DNA from: Leishmania mexicana MHOM/GT/2001/U1103 | Taxonomy: Eukaryota; Euglenozoa; Kinetoplastea; Trypanosomatida; Trypanosomatidae | Reading direction: 5' to 3' | Assembly: GCF_000234665.1 (NCBI RefSeq) | Contig: NC_018331.1 | Location: 434,001 to 498,000 of the forward strand | Length of the DNA stretch: 64,000 nt | Part shown: positions 19,241-29,694 of the stretch, one piece after another | How the letters are laid out: each line of letters starts with the position of its first letter | Position numbering within the stretch: the first letter of the stretch is position 1 | The notes under the pieces: model-generated | The model's database searches: none | Seen by the model: the letters and a program-made list of their open reading frames with translations, nothing else | What the model was told of the DNA's origin: nothing | Translations under genes and position numbers: made by a program

Positions 19241-19945
19241 TCAACTCTCTTGGTTTTCGGCGTTGCTGTTGTTGTTACGACGACGGCTTTGATTTCGGTT
19301 TTGGTTTCTGTTGCGGTCCTGGTTGCCTTTGGCGCTGTCGCTCGGTGAACTATCCCCACGCGCCAGGGCCCGCTGGTGCTGGGCGAAACCGAAGCTCTCC
19401 GTCAGCGCGCTCTCGAGGAAGTGCTCCATTGTTACGGCAAACTGATGCTCGAAGCGAACCGCCCACTCCTCATTGACCTGCGAGTTGCTTCGGTGTACCT
19501 GGCCCTTCAACACGTAGCCGTTCGTCGTCTTCTCGAACGCCATGTCGAACGCGTTGTTCTTAACGTGGTGGCTCGGGATACGGTTCTCCACGACGCTGAC
19601 GAAGCCGGCAAGGTCAATGTGACGGAAGCGCAACGAGACGCGGCGGTCCCGGTCAAACTGCGGCGTCGTGTCGTTCGGGTCCGCCTTGCGAGGGCCGAGT
19701 TGCGGGAACTGAGAAACAAGCAGCTGCTTCCCGTCTACCGACACACGGGTCATACTCCCGTGCTCCGGGTCATCGCGCACGTCGTGTATCTCGAACTTGG
19801 GCAGCGAGTTCGTAGGGAGAAAGCTGCGACGGTTCTGGCTGCGCCGGTTTTGGTTCATGGCAGGCACGGGGGAACTGGACTGGAAGCGCACCGACGAGGC
19901 GGCCGCCGTTGCCAGAGGAGCACTTGCACGCACAAGACGGAACAT
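19241..19945 (-). CDS. MRP1: Mitochondrial RNA-binding protein of the MRP1/MRP2 (gBP21/gBP25) family, MRP1-like
   Basis: 234 residues from the ATG at 19943-19945 (MFRLVRASAP); an upstream in-frame start adds 20 unrelated residues. In trypanosomatids MRP1 and MRP2 form a heterotetramer that anneals guide RNA to pre-mRNA for kinetoplast U-insertion/deletion editing. Seen: mitochondrial presequence MFRLVRASAPLATAAASSVR; LPKFEIHDVRDDP (48-60) followed by VDGKQLLVSQFPQLGPRK and FDRDRRVSLRFRH, a run I associate with MRP1; two strand-helix halves of the Whirly fold (about 48-190); and a Gln/Asn/Arg tail (191-234). The choice of MRP1 over MRP2 rests on memory of the FEIHDVRDDP segment. The next gene downstream appears to encode a paralogue. 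Confidence 0.85.
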   Translation of the reverse strand: MFRLVRASAPLATAAASSVRFQSSSPVPAMNQNRRSQNRRSFLPTNSLPKFEIHDVRDDPEHGSMTRVSVDGKQLLVSQFPQLGPRKADPNDTTPQFDRDRRVSLRFRHIDLAGFVSVVENRIPSHHVKNNAFDMAFEKTTNGYVLKGQVHRSNSQVNEEWAVRFEHQFAVTMEHFLESALTESFGFAQHQRALARGDSSPSDSAKGNQDRNRNQNRNQSRRRNNNSNAENQES

Positions 19946-21274
19946 GATGATGTGCGTGTGTTGCTGTTCTTTGGGATGACAAGTGTCGCGTGGAAGACAG
20001 GCCAAGGAGAACGGAGTAGAGCTAAAGGAAAGGGGAGAGGCTACTGCTACGATACTACAAAATCACCAAATACGAGAACGATCAAGCAAAGGAGAAGGCG
20101 GCGACACGGCCAAACAGCAGGTGGCCTCTTGGCAGAGGGACGGAGGGGTGGGGAGGGGGGGGGGGGCAAGAAAGCGGAAGATTTTTTTTAATTATTCACA
20201 CGAAAGGCGGTGATCGAAGGCGGCGGACAAGAAACCAAAAGTTCGGAGTCGTTCCGTTGAGGTGTGTGTGTGTATGTGTTCCGGTTGTGAGTTGGCAAGC
20301 AAGCTCAGCGAAACAGAGAAGGAGAGAGAGGGAGAGCATAGGCGGCGGCACGGAGAAGAAGAATGCATCGAGAGCAGAAAGAAGCTGAATCGACGGAAGC
20401 ATGTGAGGCATCACGTGCAACACTGCACGCTGCACAGCAGCCGCGAGCGCTGGAGTGGTGCCGCACCACCACCACCACCACCCACCCACCCCCGCCGCTC
20501 CATCGCCCCTGTCGAGTCAGAGTTAGGTGCTTCATAGCATGAGGTAACGTGTTGGACAGCGCTCACGCATGTGACGGAAATGCATCGAGGCAGAAGCAGC
20601 AGCTGTGACGTTGAGCAGGTCCCGCAGCGCCAGGGGTTTGCGCAAAAGGACAGCAATGCGTTGCATTGGCAGGTCACTAGAGAGCCATAGGAGGATCACA
20701 TGCACGCATGCGCGGTGCATGGCGAAGGGATTGGGGGGCATCGGCATGTGCTCTCCTCTGCATTCCAACATGTTTTTTTTTCAACGCGACTGTGTCGGTG
20801 TGTGCAACGACGTCGCTTGGTTGGCAGCGCCATGGATACAGGTCACACGCCTGCTCGCAGTGTCATCTATGCGTTTTCGTTTTATTTTGGCGGGGGTTAT
20901 CACTGCTTTCAGCTCACGGCATTGCATTTTAGTGGCGTTAAACGTTGATGAACAAAGACGTAAGCAAGTGAGAGACCCGGCGAGCTCAGTCCGGAGCATA
21001 GAGTAGAAGGAGATGGGCCAAACACCTCGACGCGGGAGAAGCGGCCTCGGAAGAAGAAACGGGCAAGTAGAATGGGTGGTGAGGGAGGGAGGGGGTGGCG
21101 TGGTCTGGCAAAACAAGCAGTAGCAGCAGTGGGAGGGGCACGGGAAAGAAACGAGAAAAAAAAAACGGAAACCAAGCGAAGAGAGATGCTTGCTTCTGCT
21201 GACCCTCGTCAAGCCGTACGCCGCACGCTTCCTCGCTGGTATCTCCCCCTGCATCATCACGCACATACACACCC
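19946..21274. other. Non-coding spacer
   Basis: Leader of the MRP1-like gene (poly-purine/G-run on the plus strand at 20148-20170) and 3'UTR of TSR2. An ACC/CCA repeat lies at 20463-20493. No gene seen. Confidence 0.7.
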
Positions 21275-21946
21275 CTACTGGACAATGTTCCAGCCATCCT
21301 TGGATCGAACCGAAGCATTCTTGCGCTTCTTGCGCTGAGGCTGCTGCTGCTGCTGATGGCGTGGTGCCTGTGATGGCTGCTGCGGAGCCTGCGGTGTCAG
21401 GGCCTGCATTGGTTCCGACTCCTCGTCCTCATTGTCCACGCCTTCCTCACAGTCCGCATCACCACCCACCTCGGCGTCTTCCTCGGCATCGTCTTCGAGG
21501 TTTTCGGCAGTGCCACCATTCACGGACATGGCAACCGGGTTTGTCTGCGCATAAATCGCCAGCGTCTGCAGGTAGTGCTCCACCATGCTAAAGTCGTTGA
21601 GGCAGCAGCGGCAATACATGTCGTGCACCACCGTCCCTACCTCGTGCATGCTATCATCCTCGATGCGGGCGGAGCGAATGTTGTCGAAGAACTCCTCGAA
21701 GTACACCTCCATGTCATCCACGTACACCTCTCCGTCGCGCTTGTGCCAGGCGCACAAATCCTCGTGCAGCACAGCAGGGGCGCGGCTGTCACAGTGCTGG
21801 GCCACGAGCTGCAGAGCAGTCCACTGCTGCAGCACCGCCCCGAGGCCGCGCGTAAACTGCTCGAACTGGGCGTCGTTTGCGCGAAGCGTCTGCATCGAGG
21901 CCCGCAGCTGGGCCCCGTACGACACTTGCGCACCGTTTGACTGCAT
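21275..21946 (-). CDS. TSR2: TSR2-type pre-rRNA processing protein / eS26 escort
   Basis: 223 residues from the ATG at 21944-21946 (MQSNGAQVSY); the frame extends upstream but without family sequence. TSR2 binds ribosomal protein eS26 and delivers it to the 40S precursor. Seen: FTRGLGAVLQQWTALQLVAQ, matching the family start (F..GV...L..W.ALQLAV); an acidic segment VDDMEVYFEEFFDNIRSARI and EDDSMHEVGTVVHDMYCRCC, matching the ED(G/S)S...VA..L..LY..C block; a long acidic run EDDAEEDAEVGGDADCEEG; a Gln/Pro-rich spacer with a basic RKKRKN; and the family C-terminus DGWNIVQ (compare DGWTVV). Nuclear or nucleolar work is expected. Confidence 0.85.
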   Translation of the reverse strand: MQSNGAQVSYGAQLRASMQTLRANDAQFEQFTRGLGAVLQQWTALQLVAQHCDSRAPAVLHEDLCAWHKRDGEVYVDDMEVYFEEFFDNIRSARIEDDSMHEVGTVVHDMYCRCCLNDFSMVEHYLQTLAIYAQTNPVAMSVNGGTAENLEDDAEEDAEVGGDADCEEGVDNEDEESEPMQALTPQAPQQPSQAPRHQQQQQPQRKKRKNASVRSKDGWNIVQ

Positions 21947-22691
21947 GGACGAGAGAGAAAAAGAGAAGGGGTTCCCCGGCAAAGGAGGGGGAGACGTTTT
22001 CTGTTGTTGCTGCCGTTGCTCCACAGCACCAGCAAAGCCGTGATGTAAAGTTTGATTCTTACGCGTGGTGCCTGGGTGGGCGTTGTGTGTGTTTGCTACC
22101 GCTGCTTCCGCACGTGTTGTGCTTTTGCGTGGCTGATAAGCACTTCTGGGGAAAGGGGGTGGCACGAGGACGCGAGAGAGAGAGCACCGGGAAACCGCAC
22201 GGGCACTCCTTCACACGCACCGCGCGCACATACCGAAGCGCACACGACAATCGGCAGAGCGGAAAGAACACATAAACGTGGAAAAGAAGCGAGAGACGTT
22301 GGGGAAAACATACACATATATATATTCCAGAAAGTGCGTTAGCTAAGCAAGTGAGAGGGAACAGCGCGGAGCAGCCCGAAGGAGCTGAGGGAGACAAGAT
22401 GTGGAGCTGCAACGTTACGACACTTGAAGAGCTGTGCTGAAGTCCGTGGCATCAGACCCCACAGCTGCCGTGCGTCTTTCATCACCTGATACTGATGTTT
22501 CCTTGCCGCCCTATTCGCCCCTCTACCTTCCTCCCACACCTGCAGTGAGTGTGTGGCGCCATGCGAGCTCGCAGAGTGCTTTGCCGTTTCCTGCGCTCCC
22601 TGTGCTCTGTTCTGTTGCTGCCCCACATCAAGAGGTGCACACACCTCACTTGCACCTTCGCCCCGGTGCAGCTAGCAGACTGCCGCGTCGA

Positions 22692-23497
22692 TCACACACG
22701 CGCCATCGCGTTCACCATACTCTCGTCGCAGTGGCGGAAGTGTTCGTATTCGTTTGCCATCCGCTGGCCCTGGTTGGCCGCAGCACACGTGCGCCAGCAC
22801 TCTCGCCAGAACCTTTTCCCACTGTCCCCGAGGGCTGCGGCTATCGTGCAGACATGGTACCGCGGCAGCGATATCTCGGTGTTCCTCTGCAGCGACAGAA
22901 GCCCATGGAACACCTCACCACACTGCCGCTCTGTCGTGAGAACGTGATTTGGCTCCTCAGCTTCCCAGAGTGGTGGTACGTTCTCGCGGCAGCCTCGATA
23001 ACGCGCCAGAGCATATCTGGAACGCAGTCGAACACCTCCTCCTCCGTCCGCGCCTCTACAACACGCGTCTCCTCGCCGGCACCGCCGCTGCCGCTCCGCT
23101 GCTGACGGATTCTCGATGCGACGCCGCTCAGGCCGTCGGTGTCCTTGTTCCTGGTCACAAGAGAGTGGCACTATTCGTCCACGCAGACGCACACGCGCAG
23201 ATAGAAAAACGCGAGTGTCGACCTTTTCCTTCCTTTGAGGACCAAAAACACCGACGAGCGGTAGCGATGGTGGGCCGTGCCCGTCATCTCGGCGTGTTGC
23301 ACCGGCAGCAGCGTCTGCAAGGGCGTCGGCACAAAAATGCGCGCGAGAAGCCTTCTCAGGTCCCGGCACGAGAGGGGAAGGGGAAGGAAGGGGAGGGGGC
23401 GAGAGCAGAAGGTGTGACCGCATGCGTGCTTGTCGGCATCCGTCTGGGCCGGGTGAGGTAGCGCACGTGCGCAGAGGCACACAAACTCGGATGGCAT
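22692..23497 (-). pseudogene. Probable disrupted protein-coding gene of unknown family
   Basis: On the minus strand a GC3-rich frame runs from ATG 23497 through ARIFVPTPLQTLLPVQ and KGRKRSTLAFFYLRV, meets an in-frame TAG at 23171-23173, resumes as VTRNKDTDGLSGVASRIR and VFDCVPDMLWRVIEAAARTY, then loses codon bias near 22940. From there a second frame (shifted by one) carries the bias to a stop at 22692: LLSLQRNTEISLPRYHV, GKRFWRECWRTCAAANQGQ, MANEYEHFRHCDES. The second frame is also open far upstream, but with poor codon usage there. The simplest reading is one gene of about 250 codons interrupted by a stop and a frameshift, either a pseudogene or sequence errors near the assembly gap. I do not recognise the family. 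Confidence 0.45.
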
Positions 23498-23744
23498 CGC
23501 GAAGGGGTAAGCGCTGGAAGAGGGGTGGCGTGGCTACATCCACACCGAAACTGCGCGTGTACCTCCGATGCAAGCCCTCAGTGATCACGGCAGACCGAAC
23601 GAAAGGGGGATAGAGAGAGCATAAGGCAGTCACCGCATCACCGATACTCCTCCTCTCACCTTCGTCTTCCGCGTTACCAAACCCACAAGAAGCATGGTAG
23701 ACGGTGGGCTGCACAGACTCAGACAGCAACACCCATCGCACCGT

Positions 23745-23746
<2 letters not shown>

Positions 23747-23775
<29 letters not shown>
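23747..23775. repeat. TG dinucleotide repeat
   Basis: About 14 TG units in non-coding sequence between the disrupted gene and IFT88. Confidence 0.95.
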
Positions 23776-23778
<3 letters not shown>

Positions 23779-24013
23779 GTGTGTACAGCTGCAAGTCTGC
23801 ATGCGGCCATCGTTGTTGTCATTGCTGTTTCTAACGGAAAACAAAAAAAAGCGAGGGAAAAAAAGGGGGCGGACAGAGGGGATAGGGTGGGGGGGGGGGG
23901 GAGGGCGGGCAAAAATCAGGAAAAAAAGACCCCCAAAAAAAAAGAGTAACAGAGGAAGAACCCCGGAAAATGGCGCAAAAAAAATAAAAAGTCTACCATG
24001 ATGCCCTCCCCTC

Positions 24014-24052
24014 NNNNNNNNNNNNNNNNNNNNNNNNNNNNNNNNNNNNNNN
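24014..24052. other. Assembly gap (39 N)
   Basis: A run of N flanked by poly-purine sequence on the left and C-rich sequence on the right; true length unknown. Homopolymer-rich flanks probably stopped the assembly. Confidence 1.
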
Positions 24053-24190
24053 GCACCCTATCCCCTCTCCTTTCCCCCACCCCCAATGCCGCTGAATTAA
24101 GCTGTCCAGGTGCGCGCGTGCGTTGGTGGAGGTTGCTTTCTTCTCTCATATAGACTACATCACCAGTGGGGGAGAGAGGAAGGTGAAAAG

Positions 24191-24264
24191 CACACAGACA
24201 CACACACACACACACAGAAGCACACACACAGACAGACACACACGCAAGCACACACACACACAAG
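24191..24264. repeat. Interrupted CA dinucleotide repeat
   Basis: CA units broken by GA and GCAAG interruptions, in the 3'UTR of IFT88. Confidence 0.9.
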
Positions 24265-24801
24265 GGAGCCCGAACAAGAAAGAAAGTTTCGCAGCCGCGC
24301 ACTCTCCATGGAGACAACGTTTCTGAGCGATGCACAGGAGGAGTCACATGGAAAACCAACACACAAACAAAAAAAACGAGGCAGTGCAACAGAGCGGGAG
24401 AGGCTGGCGCTTCCGTGAGACACCCACCGACTGAGGGGCGAGCCCACATGAAGCCAAAGGAATAAATAAGCGAAACTGTCAGTTCAGTTTTACATCAGGC
24501 GGCAACGTCACGCCCATGTCTCTCCCTCTCGGCCCTCCCCACCTTCTGTTGGTCAGCGCGCGGGGCGGGGAGTAGTCGTCAGCTGCGTCGAGCGCATTTC
24601 TTACAGCGGGAAAGGCAAGGAGCAAGAGACAGAGGCAGTTGCATACACGAGTGGACAGGTAGAAGCGGGAAGGGAGAGGGGAACTCGGCAGACAAACGGC
24701 GCATGGGTGCCGAACGCCAAGAACAATCAGGCAGTGAGCCGGAGAAGCAGGGCGGAGGCACCTCATGGCACGGAGTTTGTCCGCCCAGCTCCGACCCATG
24801 G

Positions 24802-27237
24802 CTAAATGCCAGGCAGGTCGATTTCATCATCTGAGTCGCTGCTCTTCGCCTTCTTCAGCCTCTTGGCGCCATTCTGCTTTGCTTTGCCGTCAACGATGTC
24901 GTCGTCGGAGAGGCCGACAGAAAAGTCTTTGTCAGCCACAGCACCACCACCTGCGCGGCGGCCTGCGACTGCCGTGTCGGGTGCAGCCGTACCGCTTGTG
25001 CGTCTGCGATGGTGACCGTTGATGTTGTTCCCGCCCTCGACGGAGGATTCTAAGTCGTCGTCGCCGCTCTCGCCGCCGACGCTGCTGCTGCTGCTGTGGA
25101 ACTGCTGCCGTTCCACCTTTTTCGTTGCCTTGAACCACTCGTTGGCCTCCTCATTGAGGCCAGCGTCCTTGCATAGCTGCACCAAGTAATTGAGACACTC
25201 GATGTTGTCAGGATACTTGCGGTGTACCTGCTCGTAGAGAAGCTTCGCCTGCGCGTAGTCGCCGCGGCGGCGGTGGCACGAGGCCACCATCAGCTGCCAC
25301 TTCACCTCCTGCGGTTGGATGTGCGAAGCGCGCTCGAAGAACTGCACCGCCTTATCGTAGACTTCGTTCTTCACGAAGTATGCGCCGAGCCAGGAGATGA
25401 CGTCCATGTTTACCTGGTAGTAGCGGTAGGCCTCCAGGTAGTAGTGAAACGCCTGCACATCGTCGCCGTCGCGGGCGTAGAGGGAGCCGATGCGGGCCAG
25501 CGCGTTCGGGTCCGTCGGAACGCGGCCAATGAGACGGTTAAACCACTCCAGCGCCGACGGGTCGCCGACAAGGTCGCTGAGGTCGGCAATCTGATACAGC
25601 ACCTCGCTACTGTCCACGAGCGCCTGCACGCGCTTGAACATGCGCACCGCCTCCTCGTACAGCCCTAGCTTCTTGGCGGCCAAGCCAAGGTTATAGATGG
25701 CCTCCACGTTGTCGGCCTCCACCGCCAGCGCCTTATTGTACAGCTCCTTCGCCTTCTCGTAGTCCTTCTTGACGAAGGAGAAGTTGCCCTTGTTTACCAG
25801 CGCCTTGGCGTTGTACTGATTCGCGACGAGACTCAGGTCGCTGTACTGCTCCCCGTTCTCGTAGTCGCCCTCGAGGAAGTAGAGGTATGCCAGGTTCGTG
25901 GCTGCCCGTGCTCGCAGGCTCCTGTCCTTCTTCTCGAACTCCTTCAGGCCGTTGATCGCCTCCTGATAGCGCTTGTGCTTGAGGTAGTTCAGGTTTTTGC
26001 ACATCTCCAGCTCGCTCGCCACGTGCGAGGTCGGGTCGCGCATCTCGTAGGTACGCAGCTGAGAGATGATGTAGTCGTAGCCGACACACCAGTCCTTGTG
26101 CAGCACTGGCGCAATCAAGCGGGCTGCTGTGATGATGTACTTGAGGTATCTGGCGCGGCGCTCCTTGCACATGCGGCTCAGGCTGTCGTCTACCAAGACG
26201 TCTTTCCGCTTCTCCTCCTCCTCAAAGTCCTCCTCGTCGTCGAGGCCCGCGAGGCGGCAGTTCATGAGGCGCGTGAAGGTCCGTTTCATCTTCTCCGTCT
26301 CGCCCAGCGCGTAGTAGCACAAAATGAGGTTAAACGTGGCGTTGGCATCCCCGTTGCCCTCCACCACGGTCTCGTAGCTGTTCGCGGCGTCCCTGTACTG
26401 GCCCAGCTTCACAAACGCGTTGGCGATATTGCGGCAGAGGTGGTAGCGGAGCTCCTTGCCGGCGGTCGGCGTCTCGTCGAGCACCTTGCGGTACATCTTA
26501 ATGGCTAGGAGGTAGTTCTGCTGCGCAAGATAGATGTTGCCCATGTTTACCCGCAGGCGGCCGGCTTGCGGAAACTGCACGTTTCGAATGATGAGGTTGT
26601 ACGTGTTGAGGGCCTCAGTGTACAGCTGGTGGTTTTGGTACTGGACCGCCAAGTTGAAGTGCACTGCGTAAGTAAGGTCGACGTTGATCTGCTCGGCGAG
26701 CCCGTACTGCTCGCGCTTTTTACAGAGTGACCGCTCCAACTTTCCGGCATCCTTGGCCTTCTCGAGTGCCGCGCCGTAGTCCTTCTGCAGAGCAAGCATG
26801 GCGCTCTCCTCGATCAGCCTGTTCACCTGCTTCTCCATCTCGGCCAGCTCCTCCTCCTGACTGTTCTCGCTCCGCTTCTTCAGTGGCGGGGCCGGGCCCA
26901 TCGCCATGTTCGCCATGCACGCCTGGCCAGTGGGATCGAAGAGGGCGGCAGCGGCGCCGGTGCTTGCGCTGTTGAAGCCGACGGCGCGGTTAGACGTCAT
27001 GGGACGCGCGGCGCCGAGGATACCACAGCCCCTTGTACCCATGCGGCTGCCCGGCAAACCCCAGGCGGAGCCCATGCCAGCGCGCCCCCATTGCGAAGGA
27101 GGGGCCTGCATGAGGGGGTTGCCAGCCATAGCCTCCTGCGCAGGGGCCTCGAAGGGGTTCGTGTTCGTCGTCCATGGGTTCGACACAATATCCGGCGTCT
27201 GGAACGCCGCGTAGATATCCTCGTCGTTGCCGTTCAT
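24802..27237 (-). CDS. IFT88: Intraflagellar transport protein 88 (IFT-B core, TPR)
   Basis: 811 residues, close to the usual 800-830. IFT88 is a core IFT-B subunit needed to build the flagellum. The start chosen is the ATG at 27235-27237 (MNGNDEDIYAAF), where family sequence begins. Seen: Gly/Ala/Met-rich residues 1-110; charged segment EEELAEMEKQVNRLIEESAM; then FNLAVQYQNHQLYTEALNTY, RVNMGNIYLAQQNYLLAIKM and FNLILCYYALGETEKMKRTF in the family order, followed by TPRs to about residue 715 (NKGNFSFVKKDYEKAKELYN, YNLGLAAKKLGLYEEAVRMF, LMVASCHRRRGDYAQAKLLY). The tail is Ser/Asp-rich and ends DDEIDLPGI. All IFT88 hallmarks are present and nothing is missing. Confidence 0.96.
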   Translation of the reverse strand: MNGNDEDIYAAFQTPDIVSNPWTTNTNPFEAPAQEAMAGNPLMQAPPSQWGRAGMGSAWGLPGSRMGTRGCGILGAARPMTSNRAVGFNSASTGAAAALFDPTGQACMANMAMGPAPPLKKRSENSQEEELAEMEKQVNRLIEESAMLALQKDYGAALEKAKDAGKLERSLCKKREQYGLAEQINVDLTYAVHFNLAVQYQNHQLYTEALNTYNLIIRNVQFPQAGRLRVNMGNIYLAQQNYLLAIKMYRKVLDETPTAGKELRYHLCRNIANAFVKLGQYRDAANSYETVVEGNGDANATFNLILCYYALGETEKMKRTFTRLMNCRLAGLDDEEDFEEEEKRKDVLVDDSLSRMCKERRARYLKYIITAARLIAPVLHKDWCVGYDYIISQLRTYEMRDPTSHVASELEMCKNLNYLKHKRYQEAINGLKEFEKKDRSLRARAATNLAYLYFLEGDYENGEQYSDLSLVANQYNAKALVNKGNFSFVKKDYEKAKELYNKALAVEADNVEAIYNLGLAAKKLGLYEEAVRMFKRVQALVDSSEVLYQIADLSDLVGDPSALEWFNRLIGRVPTDPNALARIGSLYARDGDDVQAFHYYLEAYRYYQVNMDVISWLGAYFVKNEVYDKAVQFFERASHIQPQEVKWQLMVASCHRRRGDYAQAKLLYEQVHRKYPDNIECLNYLVQLCKDAGLNEEANEWFKATKKVERQQFHSSSSSVGGESGDDDLESSVEGGNNINGHHRRRTSGTAAPDTAVAGRRAGGGAVADKDFSVGLSDDDIVDGKAKQNGAKRLKKAKSSDSDDEIDLPGI

Positions 27238-27336
27238 GATGCTCAAAGCCCTCGCTTCTGTTGCAGGGGCAGAAGGGAGCCAGAGAGGGGAAAAACTCCA
27301 GCAGCAGCGTGGCGGTGGCTGCTCAGAAAGTCGAAG

Positions 27337-27390
27337 CTGCGCAGTGTTCCAAAGGGGTGGGAGGGGAAAAAAGGGGGAGAGGCGGTCGCT
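27337..27390 (-). promoter_or_regulatory. Candidate spliced-leader acceptor and polypyrimidine tract for IFT88
   Basis: Minus strand shows a long C/T tract (plus-strand purines 27353-27385) followed after 15 nt by GCGCAG (AG = plus ct at 27337-27338), 100 nt upstream of the IFT88 ATG. Confidence 0.4.
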
Positions 27391-29259
27391 GGGATCCTTC
27401 CACGGCGATGAAAATACAGAGATGCCACAAAGATGGCGTACACACACATATAAGGTAGAGAGCAACTCACGGCACAAAGGAACAGGAGGCACCCCTGGTG
27501 CTGCTGCGATCTGGGAGCAGGACAATGGAAAGCGCTGTGCTGCCACGAGACCCCAGCGCGGAGGTATGATATGGTGAACACAAGGAACCAGCTAACAGCG
27601 GGATCGGGGTAAAGGTGGGGGATGTGGTAGAGAGAGAGCTCTATAAGATGTGCGTTCTAGCAGGTCTCTTGGTTATGGGCCAAAACAAAACGCAAAAGGC
27701 GAGTGTGGCACCGGTGGCAGCACGCTCCCCGGCGAGGAATGGTTAGAGGAAGCGAGGAAGGAGCCAGAGCAGAGATGGCAGAGGGAGGGGGAGGGAAAGG
27801 GACAGAACATACGCTTCGAGGCTTCACGATGCAATGGTGCACACCCAGAAGACAAAAGCCCGAGTCCCTCTTGAAACATGACAAGAAAGGAGCTGTACGT
27901 CGAGGATGATCGGAAGAGGCATCCGGGTGCCTACCTAGACAGCGCAAAGATCGGTTGCTAGAAATGAAAGAAAAGGGGGCGGCGGTAGAGGGGTGGGTCG
28001 GCTAGATTATCGAAAGACTCCTTGGGGTACTGCTCGAGTCGACCTCCACACTTCTCTGCTTGCTCTTGCGTAAACAGACGTTGCCTGCTCAGTAGTGTGT
28101 TGCATTCATCAAACCGATATGCACAAAAATGAATGACTCACTGCCCACACGTACTCGCAGGCGACATCGACAAAATCCGTCGCCACCATGGACACGAACG
28201 CGCGTCTTCCCTCTCGCTCGCCCGTCATGCCCGCAATCGCTTGCTCGGCATCAGCTGACAAGAAAAAAAAGAAAACCGATCCCGGTCGAGTGGCGGAGTC
28301 CCTGAGAAGACTGACAAAGCGAGTCCACATGGGAAGCAAAGCATGCAATGCCACACATATTGTCGGTGCCCGCACCCAGCGCAGAGACGCACAAACACCA
28401 GGCCCTCACTTCGACGAGGCACCCCCCACGTACTTAAAGTAGCCCTCCGCATGCACAGACGCGCCGCCTCCCTTCCTCACGGCCTCGCTAGCGTCTCGGA
28501 TGTGAAGCAACCGCGGCTTTCACCACAACAGGCGACTTTCATGCCAGCACACGAGAAGCGGCGCGCTCACTCTCCTCAAAGCACCGCAACCGAACCGTCC
28601 TCCGCCTTCCCTTGCTCCCCCTCCACACGTCACCGCGAGAGAGGGCTTTTCCGGCGCAGGGGGCGAGGAAGACGGTGGGGTCAGCAGGGCTAGTCGTGCA
28701 AAGGCGAACAGACGCCTGTAGCGGTAGCCGGCGCGCAAGGGCAGGGAAGACACCGAGAGACGGAGGAAAGACGAGAAGACACAGCTGAGCAGGGAGGGGG
28801 GAGAAGGAGGGGAGGGAGCTGCAGAGTGAAAGAAGTACCGTGCAGCAGAGACTCAGACGTAGCCCCTCCCCCCTCCTCCTCCTCCTTAATGACACTGCAG
28901 GGAGGGGTGGGCTAACAGAAAAGGGAAAAAACGGGATGAGGAACAGTTCCACACCTCTCTGATGGAACAGATCCTCGAACCGGCGAGAGCAGCAAAGAGA
29001 AATCTCCACGAATACACACACAGAGAGAGGGAGAAAGGGGTGAGCAGGCCAGCGTGAACATGTAAACTATACACGAAGCCCGGAGGGCTGGAGCCCGCGA
29101 TCGCCATGGGCATTGAGAAAGAAAGGAAAAAAACACCAGTGCAGAAAAAAGGAGTGAAGCACAGACAAGCGCGATATAAAACAAAAAAAAATCACTGCGC
29201 GAGAGCGTCGGAAGTCACCTGCGCCACACGGCACGTCCCGAGCTTCCTTTGCTTATTCG

Positions 29260-29694
29260 TTTCAGCGCGTCATCCTACACCAACCAAGTCAGCGCAGATG
29301 CGCATACAAACACCCCTCATCTGCCTCCGCTGCACCACGGCTATGCCAAGAAGCCGCCCCAACCAATGCCGTCCGGCGTCGTAAAGCCCCACTGCAACTC
29401 CACTGCATACAACGCAAGCTACGCCCAGACCAATGCTCAACACCACCGCAATGCAGCCAAAGCAGAAAAACAGTAGGCGGGTCTCTATATTCGTCCAATC
29501 ATCGGCACAGCCCGCACTGAGCTGGTGCAAACGCGGTCACCGCCATAACGCCTCTTCGGCGCAGCCCCAGCCCACACCGGTCCGCCGACACCGAGAGTTC
29601 GCAGCCGCCACTCGAGGGCAGGCTGCAGGCTGCTTGGCCTCCACACACAGAGTGAGTTACCAGGCGCTGATATCAGGGGGTGAGCGGTGGCCGG
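29260..29694 (-). mobile_element. SIDER-type short retroposon (family B, copy 1)
   Basis: 435-nt block whose minus-strand 3' end reads GGATGACGCGCTGAAA, the same terminus as the longer degenerate element at 45507 (there with seven A). It matches 50059-50490 with about six substitutions and no indel. It lies in sense about 490 nt past the stop of the Pro-rich gene, within its likely 3'UTR. No coding capacity. Confidence 0.8.

Larger units (their letters stand above)
21947..24801. other. Spacer holding a probable broken gene and an assembly gap
   Basis: Between TSR2 and IFT88. Contains the disrupted frame at 22692-23497, TG and CA repeats, G/A homopolymers and a run of N. Apart from the disrupted frame I see no coding signal. 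Confidence 0.65.

Noticed and set aside
23171..23340. Resemblance of KGRKRSTLAFFYLRV to the GINS subunit PSF1
   Set aside because: Only about 15 residues look alike and the rest does not match; too weak to name.
22692..23912. 406-codon minus-strand frame as one intact gene
   Set aside because: Its first half has poor codon bias, a CA-repeat-derived His/Thr run and Pro-rich spacer; codon bias moves to another frame there, so a disrupted gene is more likely.
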